Shown here: in pieces, positions 45,537 to 54,417 of the stretch | How the letters are laid out: each line of letters begins with the position of its first letter | Position numbering within the stretch: the first letter of the stretch is position 1 | The notes under the pieces: generated by a model | What the model was told of the DNA's origin: nothing | Seen by the model: only the letters and a program-made list of their open reading frames with translations | Database searches by the model: none | Translations under genes and position numbers: made by a program | Assembly (NCBI RefSeq): GCF_000626635.1 | Contig: NZ_CP007451.1 | Span: forward strand, 4,198,501-4,262,500 | Reading direction: 5' to 3' | DNA from: Draconibacterium orientale | GTDB lineage: Bacteria; Bacteroidota; Bacteroidia; Bacteroidales; Prolixibacteraceae | Length of the DNA stretch: 64,000 nt

Positions 45537-46289
45537 ATGAAAAAATATCAAATTATTTTCGTCTTGATTTTAATCGTTGGCTATAGTTATGGCCAGGGAT
45601 TTAAACAACTCGATTTTAAGAAGCAAACTTTTGAGCTACATAATGTAACGGGAGAAGTTATCAAATTTCAAGGTAAAAAAGTATTAAAACTCGAGCGCGA
45701 TTTAGAAGCATTGCCTTTTGATGAACATAACCTGGAAGCCACAGTGGATGACCGTCATTATGCTCGTCTGATAGATATCGATGATTTTGAAAATGGTACC
45801 ATTGAGGTAAAAATGTATAGCCAATTACAAGATCCGGCTTCTTATCCGGGTATTGCCGGTTTTATTGGAGTTTATTTTAGAATTGCGGAAGACGATTCGG
45901 GATGGGAATCCATTTATGTGCGTCCCAAAGTTGGCAGAGCAACTAATCAACGATTAAGAAATCACACGGTTCAATATTTTTCTTACCCTGATTTTAAATT
46001 TGACACTTTACGTAAAATAGCTCCTTTTGAGTATGAAGGTTCTGCTCCTGTGGCTTTAAACGAGTGGATTACAATGCGAATTGAAGTTAATGGTGAATCT
46101 GCAGAAATGTTTGTTAATGATTTAAAATATTCCTCGTTTGTAGTGGACAAAATGTTGGGTAAAACTAAAAAAGGGTATGTTGGGCTTTATGTGGATGTAG
46201 GTACAATCGGCTATTTTAAAGATTTGAAAGTAACTCAAAAAGCCTGCAAAGAAGTCGAGGATAATAGTGAAAAGATAAATGATATTTAA
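45537..46289 (+). CDS. Secreted concanavalin-like (DUF1080-type) protein
   Basis: A 250-residue secreted protein (signal peptide MKKYQIIFVLILIVGYSYGQ). The body is a jelly-roll laminin-G/DUF1080-like domain: ARLIDIDDFENGTIEVKMYSQL, GFIGVYFRIAEDDSGWESIYVRP, NEWITMRIEVNGESAEMFVND and KKGYVGLYVDVGTIGYFKDLKV. This pattern resembles the 3-keto-disaccharide hydrolase/sugar-binding fold. No catalytic residues can be assigned. The start at 45537 is chosen over an in-frame TTG at 45513 because it gives a proper signal peptide and leaves room for the promoter. Confidence 0.8.
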   Translation: MKKYQIIFVLILIVGYSYGQGFKQLDFKKQTFELHNVTGEVIKFQGKKVLKLERDLEALPFDEHNLEATVDDRHYARLIDIDDFENGTIEVKMYSQLQDPASYPGIAGFIGVYFRIAEDDSGWESIYVRPKVGRATNQRLRNHTVQYFSYPDFKFDTLRKIAPFEYEGSAPVALNEWITMRIEVNGESAEMFVNDLKYSSFVVDKMLGKTKKGYVGLYVDVGTIGYFKDLKVTQKACKEVEDNSEKINDI

Positions 46290-46420
46290 ATGAAAAATAC
46301 TGTCAGGGGAATGAACCTGGCGTGGGGGTAATACTGAAGTAAAAGTTTAAATCTAATGGAATAATTATGCTGTCAAGAAACACACGCTACATTTTCACAA
46401 AAACCACACGTCCTTTTTTA

Positions 46421-46460
46421 AAAACCACACTACGTTTCTACAAAAACGTAGTGTGGTTTT
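46421..46460. terminator. Bidirectional terminator between convergent genes
   Basis: AAAACCACACTACGTTT (46421-46437) pairs perfectly with AAACGTAGTGTGGTTTT (46444-46460) over a 6-nt loop. T-runs lie at both outer ends. It separates the plus gene ending at 46289 from the minus gene ending at 46518. Confidence 0.8.
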
Positions 46461-46517
46461 TATATACTTCCGAAAAGCCCTGTTATCAAGCATTTTCGTA
46501 CTTCAGGTTTTTAAACT

Positions 46518-48758
46518 TTAAGAATCTTCTTTATTAAATGGCTGATGATAGTAGCGATCGCCGGTTAATTTATACAAAGCGTTTCCGAGTGCGGCAAAAA
46601 TGGGAGGAAACGGAGGTTCGCCCAAACCTGTTGGAGCGATCTCATTTTGCACAAAATGAACATCAATTTTTTTAGGCGCCTCGTTGTACCTGATCATTCG
46701 GTACGAATCAAAATTATCCATATCCGGTGCTCCATCTGTAAATGTTATTTCGCCATACATCGCACATCCAATTCCGTCCACAACAGCTCCTTCTACCATA
46801 TTTACAGCGGCATCGGGATTTACAACAATGCCACAATCCATGGCACTGACCACATTTTCCACCCGGGGCTTACCATTTTCCATTACCACATCAACCACGT
46901 GTGCTGCATAGCTGTTGTGACAGAAATACGCTGCTACGCCGCGCTTACGACCCGAGTCATTTTGTCCCCAACCGGATTTCTCACGAACCAGTTCGAGCAC
47001 TCCTGCATAACGGGCTGCATCGTAATCGTTACGTTCGCCCACCGGGTTTTCCTGTGCCTTTTTAAATAAATCGAGACGGAACTGAATGGGATCCTTGCCT
47101 GCAGCTTCGGCCACTTCGTCCAGAAACAGCTGTTCTGCTGGTCCTATAAAATTAGATCCTGGCGCACGAAATGCACCAATTGTAATATTCGAGTCAACGG
47201 TCCAGGCTTCAGCCAGGTAATTATCTACTGCACCGGCCGGAAATCGATTGGCATGCAAAGGGCTTTCAGGAACTCCGCCGGCTTTTACATGAAAAGCAAT
47301 CATATTATTATTGGCATCTAATCCGGCACGGAAAGTAACGTAGTAAGCCGGGCGAAACACACCAAAGCGGGTCGTGTCTTCGCGCGAATAAACCAGTTTT
47401 ACCGGCGCTTTTACTTGTTGTGAAATTACAGCCGCCTCGGTTGCATAGTGATTATATGCACGACGTCCGAAACCACCACCCATTCGAGTTATTTGAACAT
47501 CAATTTTTTCGCGTGGGATGCCCAGTCTTGCTGATATCGTACCTTCAACAAACTCGGGTGCCTGCGAAGGGCCGATCACTGTTACCATATCCTCTGTAAC
47601 ATCAGCATAAAAGTTTATGGGTTCCATCATAAAGTGGCCCAAAAATGGAGCAGTATAGGTGCTTTCGATGACTTTAGCCGCATTTTTAAATGCTTCATCC
47701 GGATTACCATCTTTGCGGACTATATTCCCCGGTTTGGCAGCTGCTTCTTTCATTTTAACCATGTGATCGGCAGTGCTTTCAAGACCCGCAGGAACAGTTA
47801 CCTCTTGAGATCCTCTGAAACCTCCGGCGGTGTATTGATAGTCTGAGAATGGTTCCCATTCCACATTCAACATCAGCTTGGCATTCATCACTTCCCAGGT
47901 TGAATTTCCAACAATGGCTACTAATTCCGTGAAAGCATTGGTATCAAACATATTTTGTTCGTAATCGTCGTTGTATGATTTAAACGAAAAAATATCCTTA
48001 ATCCCAGGCATTGTTTTGGCTTCAGTGGCATCGAATGATTTTAATTTCATGCCAAATGCCGGAGGAATAGCAACCGTTGCTATCAGCATTCCTTCCTTCT
48101 CCACATCCAGACCAAACAATGGTTTTCCGGTTACAATGTCTTTACCATTTACATTTTTCTTGGATTTACCAACGATTGTAAAATCTTTTGGCTCTTTCAA
48201 TTCTACTTCTGTTGGAACAGGTATCTGTGCGGCCGCCGAAGCAAATTCGCCATAACCCGCCTTTTTACCACTACCGGTATGTTGAAGCATTCCGGCAGCA
48301 GTGGTAATTTCAGCCACAGGAACATCCCAGGCTTTAGCAGCAGCTTCGCGAAGCATCTGGCGTGCAGCAGCACCTGTGGTACGGAGCATTTGCCACGAAC
48401 TTCTCAATGCCTGACTTCCTCCGGTAAACTGACGTTCGAATCGTGCAGCATCGAAAGGAGCCTGTTCAACCATCACGTTTTTCCAATCTACATCCAGTTC
48501 TTCGGCAATTACCATGGGCATTGATGTCATTACACCTTGTCCAAACTCCGGATTTTTCGACATGATAGAGACTACACCATTTTCGCCAATTTTAAGGTAG
48601 GCATTGATTTCGAACCATTCGTCGGGTATTTCCAGTTCGTTTGCAGAACCGGGTTTACACGACGCCAAAAGATTAAAGCCCAGCATTAAACCTCCACCTG
48701 CCAGAACAGTACTTTTTATAAATGATCGTCTTCCGAACTGTATTTTTGCTGTTGTCAT
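46518..48758 (-). CDS. Molybdenum hydroxylase large subunit (isoquinoline 1-oxidoreductase beta type)
   Basis: A 746-residue molybdopterin-binding subunit of the xanthine dehydrogenase superfamily. A Tat signal (RRSFIK, twin Arg at 10-11) and lipobox-like LASC give export. Family blocks include NPEFGQGVMTSMPMVIAEELD, FTGGSQALRSSW, GPSQAPEFVEGTISARLGIPREKI, RMGGGFGRRAYNHY and GAFRAPGSNF; a late GLGEPPFPPIFAALGNAL carries the Glu position used in catalysis. Related enzymes hydroxylate N-heterocycles or oxidise aldehydes. It pairs with the [2Fe-2S] subunit encoded 20 bp upstream. No XdhC-like maturation factor or FAD subunit is present, as is normal for this two-subunit type. Confidence 0.92.
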   Translation of the reverse strand: MTTAKIQFGRRSFIKSTVLAGGGLMLGFNLLASCKPGSANELEIPDEWFEINAYLKIGENGVVSIMSKNPEFGQGVMTSMPMVIAEELDVDWKNVMVEQAPFDAARFERQFTGGSQALRSSWQMLRTTGAAARQMLREAAAKAWDVPVAEITTAAGMLQHTGSGKKAGYGEFASAAAQIPVPTEVELKEPKDFTIVGKSKKNVNGKDIVTGKPLFGLDVEKEGMLIATVAIPPAFGMKLKSFDATEAKTMPGIKDIFSFKSYNDDYEQNMFDTNAFTELVAIVGNSTWEVMNAKLMLNVEWEPFSDYQYTAGGFRGSQEVTVPAGLESTADHMVKMKEAAAKPGNIVRKDGNPDEAFKNAAKVIESTYTAPFLGHFMMEPINFYADVTEDMVTVIGPSQAPEFVEGTISARLGIPREKIDVQITRMGGGFGRRAYNHYATEAAVISQQVKAPVKLVYSREDTTRFGVFRPAYYVTFRAGLDANNNMIAFHVKAGGVPESPLHANRFPAGAVDNYLAEAWTVDSNITIGAFRAPGSNFIGPAEQLFLDEVAEAAGKDPIQFRLDLFKKAQENPVGERNDYDAARYAGVLELVREKSGWGQNDSGRKRGVAAYFCHNSYAAHVVDVVMENGKPRVENVVSAMDCGIVVNPDAAVNMVEGAVVDGIGCAMYGEITFTDGAPDMDNFDSYRMIRYNEAPKKIDVHFVQNEIAPTGLGEPPFPPIFAALGNALYKLTGDRYYHQPFNKEDS

Positions 48759-48778
48759 TTCTTTGTTTTTAGGTTAAA

Positions 48779-49234
48779 TTATGAATTGGAAGCTGTTTTT
48801 ATGGCTTGCTTAATTCGGGTGTAAGTTCCACAGCGACAAATATTTCCACTCATCGCTTCTTCAATTTCCTCATCGCTCGGATGCGGATTTTCTTTGAGAA
48901 GTGCAGCAGCCTGCATAATTTGTCCGGGTTGACAATAACCGCATTGAGCTACATCATGTTCGAGCCAGGCTTGCTGAACCGGGTGATCTCCATTTTCAGA
49001 AAGCCCTTCGATGGTTGTTATTTCTTTATCTCCAACCGAATCGACAAACGTTATACATGACCGTACTGCCTGCCCGTCGAGATGAATCGTACATGATCCG
49101 CATTGTGCCACTCCGCAACCATACTTGGTGCCTTTCATTTTTAAATGATCTCTGAGTACCCACAACAGGGGCGTTGATGGATCAACATCTACCTGATGTT
49201 GTTTCCCATTAATTCTCAAATTGAATTGTGCCAT
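48779..49234 (-). CDS. [2Fe-2S] subunit of molybdenum hydroxylase (isoquinoline 1-oxidoreductase alpha type)
   Basis: A 151-residue iron-sulfur subunit. The plant-type [2Fe-2S] cysteines are at 40, 45, 48 and 60 ([11 protein letters not shown]), and the second cluster cysteines at 98, 101, 133 and 135 (CGYCQPG and CRC). It transfers electrons from the molybdenum centre to an external acceptor. It lacks its own signal and would be exported bound to its Tat-targeted partner. It is translated immediately before the large subunit. Confidence 0.94.
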   Translation of the reverse strand: MAQFNLRINGKQHQVDVDPSTPLLWVLRDHLKMKGTKYGCGVAQCGSCTIHLDGQAVRSCITFVDSVGDKEITTIEGLSENGDHPVQQAWLEHDVAQCGYCQPGQIMQAAALLKENPHPSDEEIEEAMSGNICRCGTYTRIKQAIKTASNS

Positions 49235-49292
49235 AAGAATTCAGATTATATAAGTTATCATCAGCAGTTGCATAAATCTAACTGATTATTTA

Positions 49293-49745
49293 TTAATGTT
49301 CAAGAACATGCGTATCTCGCACACTGCTAAATGTTAGAGCAAGGAGTTTCCAGCCTGTACCTTGTTTTTGAAAGACTTCAGTTACAGTAAACTCAACTTC
49401 TACATCATTTCCCCGAACATTGGAGGCAAGGGTAATACGGCTCCATATAATTGCCGTTTCCCCGGAAACTTCCACCGCCACATCATGAACAGTAGCTTTT
49501 CGATACCAGATACTTCCGGTTTTTATGATTTCAAGCTCTCTTTCTTTTCCCCATGTTCCGCTCATGTGGACAAATTTCGACTTGTCGTCAAAGAGACTGG
49601 CAAGATTGTCCACATCTTTGTCAGACATCCACTGCCATTTTTGTTTGGAAAGATTAATAATTTCCTGTTCAACTTCAGAAGTCTGTGCGAATGACAATTG
49701 CACACTCATAATAATTAGTGATAATCCCAAAAAAAGTGTTTTCAT
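49293..49745 (-). CDS. Secreted NTF2-like (DUF4440) protein, paralogue A
   Basis: A 150-residue exported protein (signal peptide to about residue 20, ending SFAQ) with an NTF2-like fold: LSKQKWQWMSDKDVDNLASLFDDKSKFVHMSGTWGK and a C-terminal FTVTEVFQKQGTGWKLLALTFSSV. It is clearly paralogous to 53944-54390 (shared LSKxKWQWMSDK, FVHM, WG, TEV). It lies 58 bp upstream of the molybdenum hydroxylase genes on the same strand. The known fold could be a small isomerase or dehydratase, or a binding protein. Which is not decidable. Confidence 0.83.
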   Translation of the reverse strand: MKTLFLGLSLIIMSVQLSFAQTSEVEQEIINLSKQKWQWMSDKDVDNLASLFDDKSKFVHMSGTWGKERELEIIKTGSIWYRKATVHDVAVEVSGETAIIWSRITLASNVRGNDVEVEFTVTEVFQKQGTGWKLLALTFSSVRDTHVLEH

Positions 49746-49929
49746 TTTAATAATTGTCTTATTAGTTATTACAGTAGATTGGACACTTAAAACCTTCTTG
49801 TTATTAATGCTTAATTGATTTATGTGTAAATCATAACTATTTGTATAACAAATGCTTATGCATATTGTTCGTCCGTTTTGAATTTCAACGATTTACAGAT
49901 TTTTATATCCTTTATTAATTTCTAAAAAT

Positions 49930-49964
49930 AGCCATGGAGTGCCGGCTGAAAGCACCTCATGGCT
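49930..49964. terminator. Terminator after PQQ-propeller gene
   Basis: AGCCATG (49930-49936) pairs with CATGGCT (49958-49964), with an inner GTGC/GCAC pairing. A T-run follows on each strand (GTACTTTTTT on plus; ATTTTTAG on minus). It lies 9 bp past the stop of the minus-strand gene at 49973. Confidence 0.6.
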
Positions 49965-49972
49965 GTACTTTT

Positions 49973-51253
49973 TTACTCAGCTACTTTTACGCACAACATT
50001 CGTTTCTGGTCACGAATCAACAGTTTCCCATCGACCAGCGCAATCGGAGCCCAGTTTTGCCCTGTTTCAAGCATCTCGGCAGAAGCCAATGGCTTAAATC
50101 CTGAAGGATCAGGCTGAATGAGATACAGCATTTTACTGCCATCCGTAGCCAGAATCAGTCCGTCAGCCAGTATCATACTGCCTTTATCAAAAGAAGGTGC
50201 ACGCATTGTTTTCCAAAGAACTTTACCGTCCATATCCATACAGCAAAGGCCTTCGCGACGGTTGTTTGTCGAGAATTGTCCATAGAAATAACCATCACAT
50301 AACAGGGGTGGTTTTGTGTGATCACCAAAATCATTATTCATGAAAAGCTCTTGTACCGCATAGTTATTATCCGTTGTTTTTTCAACTTTTATCATTACCA
50401 CACCATGTTCATAACCACCAACAACAATAATTCTTCCATCGCCTGCATCAAGTGCTGGCGCTGTCTGGATCATATTCTGCCAGTCATTGTATTCCCAAAG
50501 CATTTCGCCTGTTTGTGGTTTTAAGCCGAATATCCTGCCCGAGGTCTTTTCAACATCTCTGTGCATAAAAGTATTGGTTGATGAATACACCATTACTAAT
50601 TGATCTTCGCCTGCAATCTTTATAATAGTTGGGCTGGCATACGTTTCATTTCCGTTAGCGTCGGTTTTCCATACGATATCGCCTGTTTGTTTGTTATACG
50701 CAACCAGTCCGGCATAAGGATCCTTCGAGTAGGATACGATTAGCAGGTCGCCATAAATAAGCGGGCATTGCGATATTGCCCATACAGGTATTTGAGTTCC
50801 ACCAAAATCTGTCATTATATTCTTGTTCCACACCGGCTTATGTGTATCAACATCGATGCAGTACAGGTCTCCGTAAGGTCCGCAGGAATAGACCTTGTTG
50901 CCGTCAACGGTAGGAATACTTCTTGAACCCGAATACGAAACCGTGCCAGGTGCATCATACGCAAAGCTCCATAATTCATTTCCACTGTTAAAATCAAAAC
51001 ACCTCATAATGTCACCAGTTGCATCATCCCTGTCGAGCAAATAGACTTTCCCATCTTTAATTACCGGCCCACCATAACCCTTTTTTACTTCCACACTCCA
51101 AAGCACTTCCGGTCCGGTTTCTGGCCACTCCCGAAGCAGATTTTTTTGAGGTGAGGTACTGTTTCTTTCAGGACCAAGAAATTGGGGCCAGTCCTGGGCG
51201 TGAATAGTGGACGCAAAAAAAATGGTGAACAAAAGGGCGAAAAGCTTTTTCAT
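49973..51253 (-). CDS. Secreted PQQ-like beta-propeller protein
   Basis: A 426-residue secreted protein. A signal peptide (cleaved near IHAQ) is followed by DWPQFLGPERNSTSPQ, the characteristic N-terminus of PQQ-like/BamB-type seven- or eight-bladed propellers, and blade repeats such as CFDFNSGNELWSF, CIDVDTHKPVWNKN, AYNKQTGDIVWKTD and GLKPQTGEMLWEY. No enzyme active site is visible. It may be an electron-transfer or scaffolding partner of the exported molybdenum hydroxylase; this is only positional inference. It has its own -7 element. Confidence 0.85.
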   Translation of the reverse strand: MKKLFALLFTIFFASTIHAQDWPQFLGPERNSTSPQKNLLREWPETGPEVLWSVEVKKGYGGPVIKDGKVYLLDRDDATGDIMRCFDFNSGNELWSFAYDAPGTVSYSGSRSIPTVDGNKVYSCGPYGDLYCIDVDTHKPVWNKNIMTDFGGTQIPVWAISQCPLIYGDLLIVSYSKDPYAGLVAYNKQTGDIVWKTDANGNETYASPTIIKIAGEDQLVMVYSSTNTFMHRDVEKTSGRIFGLKPQTGEMLWEYNDWQNMIQTAPALDAGDGRIIVVGGYEHGVVMIKVEKTTDNNYAVQELFMNNDFGDHTKPPLLCDGYFYGQFSTNNRREGLCCMDMDGKVLWKTMRAPSFDKGSMILADGLILATDGSKMLYLIQPDPSGFKPLASAEMLETGQNWAPIALVDGKLLIRDQKRMLCVKVAE

Positions 51254-51293
51254 AATCTGTAGTTTTTTGGTTTTAATTCTAGTCTGATTATAT

Positions 51294-51301
51294 CAAAAAT
51301 A
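51294..51301 (-). promoter_or_regulatory. -7 promoter element of PQQ-propeller gene
   Basis: On the minus strand TATTTTTG matches TAnnTTTG exactly, 41 bp upstream of the start at 51253. No AraC direct repeat like those at 59791 or 62703 is found at the matching distance upstream. Confidence 0.42.
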
Positions 51302-51509
51302 TTATCTCAACGCAATTCTTCGAGACCAATACCAGTTTAACGAAGATGAATAACAGGCAACCTAAAATTCACACTCTGAAAATTAAGCGGAGTAGGCTGG
51401 GAGAGAGGTAGTTCATTTGAACCGGATATGATGTTTCATTTACCCATCTAAGCTTCGAGCATTTCTACATAATCCGAACTTTACCTTCCTGTACCTACCG
51501 CCGAGTTAT

Positions 51510-52250
51510 TCATCTGTTTTTTAACACCTCATTTAATACGACTTGCGCTGCTTTGGCTTCATCTTTTCCTACGGTTGCCTGAATAATTGAAACGAATTCC
51601 TGTAACTGATCAGGCGTATAACCCACATTCAAACAAATTGATAAATGACTGCGCAACATCGGTTCTGCACTGCCAATTGCACTAATAACCGATACCGTTA
51701 CCAATTCCCGTTCTGCGTATGTTAAAACATCACGATCAAAAATATCGGCAAACAGGTGCTCCTTCAGGAAGATCTCTATTATTGGGGCAAAAGCCGCATA
51801 ACCACTTTGAGGTCCGTCTAAAGGCCTTCCGATCAATGTTTCCAGGTTTGCTTTCCCACGGTCGTATTTACTGCGTTCGTCGTTTAACAGTGAGGCTTCA
51901 ACACCTGTTTCATCAGTAATCCCTTTAGCTTTACGTTCATCCATTACTTCCATAAAGGTTTGTAATCCGCGAATACTGCGTGGAAAACCGCAATAGGCGT
52001 ATAGATGAACCATAATTTCTTTAATCTCATTAACCGTGAGCCCCGCCTCTAATCCAGCATTCAATGCAGGTTTCAATTGTTCTAACTCGCCCTGAGCTGT
52101 AAATGCAGCAATTGGAATTATGCTTTGTTGTTTTTCGGTTAAAGTCGTACTCTGATCACTTTTATACTCTGCTAATACGCTCACTTGAAGGCCTACTAAA
52201 GCCATAAATATGAGTATTACGAGTTTACTTATTTTCCTCATTTTCGTCAT
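51510..52250 (-). CDS. Secreted carboxymuconolactone decarboxylase family protein
   Basis: A 246-residue protein with a signal peptide (hydrophobic stretch ending near VLAEY) and two carboxymuconolactone decarboxylase/AhpD-like modules. The first is IPIAAFTAQGELEQLKPALNAGLEAGLTVNEIKEIMVHLYAYCGFPRSI; the second is FDRDVLTYAERELVTVSVISAIGSAEPMLRSHLSICLNVGYTPDQLQE. The AhpD CxxC pair is absent; only a single Cys occurs in each module, so peroxidase activity of the AhpD type is unlikely. Its gene begins 11 bp after the carboxylesterase gene. Confidence 0.87.
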   Translation of the reverse strand: MTKMRKISKLVILIFMALVGLQVSVLAEYKSDQSTTLTEKQQSIIPIAAFTAQGELEQLKPALNAGLEAGLTVNEIKEIMVHLYAYCGFPRSIRGLQTFMEVMDERKAKGITDETGVEASLLNDERSKYDRGKANLETLIGRPLDGPQSGYAAFAPIIEIFLKEHLFADIFDRDVLTYAERELVTVSVISAIGSAEPMLRSHLSICLNVGYTPDQLQEFVSIIQATVGKDEAKAAQVVLNEVLKNR

Positions 52251-52260
52251 GTCTTAATTT

Positions 52261-53907
52261 TTAAATACCACCTCGTGTCTGGATTCTAGCCCTGTTTTTA
52301 AATGCTTTTTCAATAACATCCAGTCGGGCTTTCGTAGGATCAGTCTCGCCAACAACTTTGCCATCACGCTGAAATTCGAGGATCTGGTTCGTTTCGGGTT
52401 TATTTAACGGCCAATTCGGCAATCCCTCACCATTCGGATCACCTGTTTTTGCAAAGTTAACCCAGTAAGCATTCATTGTCCGGGCTACATCCTGGTCTTC
52501 TGCTGTCGGAGTTGGTGGTGGCCCGAAACCTCCTCCTTCCCCAAGAATATCGAATGCAAAAGAAATATCGGTTCCATGTCCGGGACCATAGGGCGCTCTT
52601 TCTTTCATGTAAGAAGGCACATAATCAAACAGGAAAATGTAGGCTGGTTCACCAATGGCTGTAAAGGCTCTTGCGGAAAACCGGGCCGGTTCAGCCCAAA
52701 CCCAGTCGGTATTAAATCGTGCCTGCACCTCTGCGAATTCTTTGGTTCCATCCGGATCGTAAGCTGCTTTTGCCTCATTCTCCAAATCACCGAACAGAGC
52801 GAAAAGTTCTTCTTTTGTTGTGCTTGAATTAACGAAACCTCCGCCAATTTCGGCACTGTTGTTTCCGATCATCAGCGGAACTTTTGCCTGTCTGCCTGCA
52901 TTGTATGCACTTTCGGCAGTTTCTACTACAAACTTCCCGTCCAGAATCGGGCCTGGATAAATACGCGGACCTCCCTGTCCATCAGTCTCTCCACCCCCAA
53001 CAATTTTGACAACAGGAAGGGCACGAAGTTTAGCCAGTGCTTCTGCATCAGTTCCTTCAATACCATGCATTTTAGCAAAATTTATCCCAATCGTTTCGGC
53101 TGAAACCGGGTAAAGTGCATCAGCATTTTCCTTATTCATTGGTCTGCCGGTAAGAACTCCGTCGCGTCCACCGCTTGAATGACCGATTGCCTTATGGAAA
53201 AGACCGCTAGCTGTTGGGATCGTAAGAAGTGAGTGTACAGAAACACCGCCTGCAGAGAAGCCAAAAATGGTTACATTATTTGGATCGCCTCCAAAAGCAG
53301 AAATATTTTCCTGTACCCATTTCAATGCAGCAATCTGGTCCATAAAAGCATAACTGCCTTTAGCTTCTTCAGGACGCTCTGCACTCAATGCAGGGAAAGC
53401 AAAATGACCAAGGCGTCCAAGACGATAATTCATTGAAACCAGGATCACGCCTTGTTTGGCAAATCCTGCTCCGTTTGTATTACCGCTGCCTCCTGTAAAA
53501 CCACCACCATGAATCCAAACCATAACAGGCAATTTTGCTCCCTCTTTGGCAGTGGCAGGAGTCCATACATTGAGGTAAAGGCAATCTTCTGATGAACCTT
53601 GCTGGATGGTTCCCGCAGCAGCACCCCAGCCTACTGCGGCACAAGTAGGACCAAATTCTGAAGCATCGCGAACTCCTTCCCAGGCTTCTACCGGTTGTGG
53701 CGGACGCCAGCGAAATTCGCCAACGGGAGGTGCTGCAAAAGGAATTCCCTTGAAACTGGAGACATCGCCTTCAGTAACACCTCTAACAACACCTGATTTT
53801 GTTTTTATTTCTGGCCCGGAAGTCTGTTTTGTATTTCCAGATGCCGATTGCACATCTATTGATATTGCCAATAGAAAAGAAAGAAATCCGACTAGTAAGT
53901 TTTTCAT
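52261..53907 (-). CDS. Secreted type-B carboxylesterase
   Basis: A 548-residue alpha/beta hydrolase of the carboxylesterase/cholinesterase family. Signal peptide at the N-terminus, oxyanion-hole motif HGGGF (133-137), EDCLYLNVWTP, nucleophile GFSAG (Ser 218), and later GHGTDISFAF with the probable catalytic His. It hydrolyses carboxylic esters in the periplasm; the natural substrate is unknown. It is transcribed with the neighbouring NTF2-like gene (36 bp upstream) and decarboxylase-like gene (11 bp downstream). Confidence 0.92.
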   Translation of the reverse strand: MKNLLVGFLSFLLAISIDVQSASGNTKQTSGPEIKTKSGVVRGVTEGDVSSFKGIPFAAPPVGEFRWRPPQPVEAWEGVRDASEFGPTCAAVGWGAAAGTIQQGSSEDCLYLNVWTPATAKEGAKLPVMVWIHGGGFTGGSGNTNGAGFAKQGVILVSMNYRLGRLGHFAFPALSAERPEEAKGSYAFMDQIAALKWVQENISAFGGDPNNVTIFGFSAGGVSVHSLLTIPTASGLFHKAIGHSSGGRDGVLTGRPMNKENADALYPVSAETIGINFAKMHGIEGTDAEALAKLRALPVVKIVGGGETDGQGGPRIYPGPILDGKFVVETAESAYNAGRQAKVPLMIGNNSAEIGGGFVNSSTTKEELFALFGDLENEAKAAYDPDGTKEFAEVQARFNTDWVWAEPARFSARAFTAIGEPAYIFLFDYVPSYMKERAPYGPGHGTDISFAFDILGEGGGFGPPPTPTAEDQDVARTMNAYWVNFAKTGDPNGEGLPNWPLNKPETNQILEFQRDGKVVGETDPTKARLDVIEKAFKNRARIQTRGGI

Positions 53908-53943
53908 TTTGTTCGATTTGCTTTAGTTTTTTGATTGATTTTG

Positions 53944-54390
53944 TTAATGATCTCCGGGAGTCATTAATCGAGTGAATGAAAGTGCCCCAAGCATCCATTT
54001 ACCGTCTTGTTTTATATAAACTTCGGTAACTTCAAATGGATTGGTAACTTCATTTCTGCCAACCACAGCAAGCAGATCAATTCGGTTTAAAAGAATGGCA
54101 GTATTATCGATAATATTAACCGATACTTCGTGTATGTCAGCCTTTTTGTACCAAATTCCACCACTTTTAATGATGGCAAGTTCCTGTTCTGTTCCCCAGT
54201 GCCCACCCATGTGAACAAACTCGGCTTTTTGGTGAAAGAGTTTACTTAACTCATCGACATTTTTATCTGACATCCATTGCCATTTGTCTTTTGAAAGCTG
54301 AATGATTTCACGTTTCGCATCTGTATCTTGAGCGAATGAGTACTGTCCCCATGAAAGTAGTACAATTAGTCCGATAAGTTTGAATCTCAT
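53944..54390 (-). CDS. Secreted NTF2-like (DUF4440) protein, paralogue B
   Basis: A 148-residue exported NTF2-fold protein (signal peptide ending near SFAQ). It is similar along its length to 49293-49745: LSKDKWQWMSDKNVDELSKLFHQKAEFVHMGGHWG against the corresponding stretch there, and a matching TEVYIKQDGKWMLGALSFT end. Two paralogues in one cluster suggest related substrates or a duplicated step. It lies 27 bp downstream of an alpha/beta hydrolase gene on the same strand. Confidence 0.83.
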   Translation of the reverse strand: MRFKLIGLIVLLSWGQYSFAQDTDAKREIIQLSKDKWQWMSDKNVDELSKLFHQKAEFVHMGGHWGTEQELAIIKSGGIWYKKADIHEVSVNIIDNTAILLNRIDLLAVVGRNEVTNPFEVTEVYIKQDGKWMLGALSFTRLMTPGDH

Positions 54391-54417
54391 AATATCTGTT
54401 TTTATTAGTTACGCTTT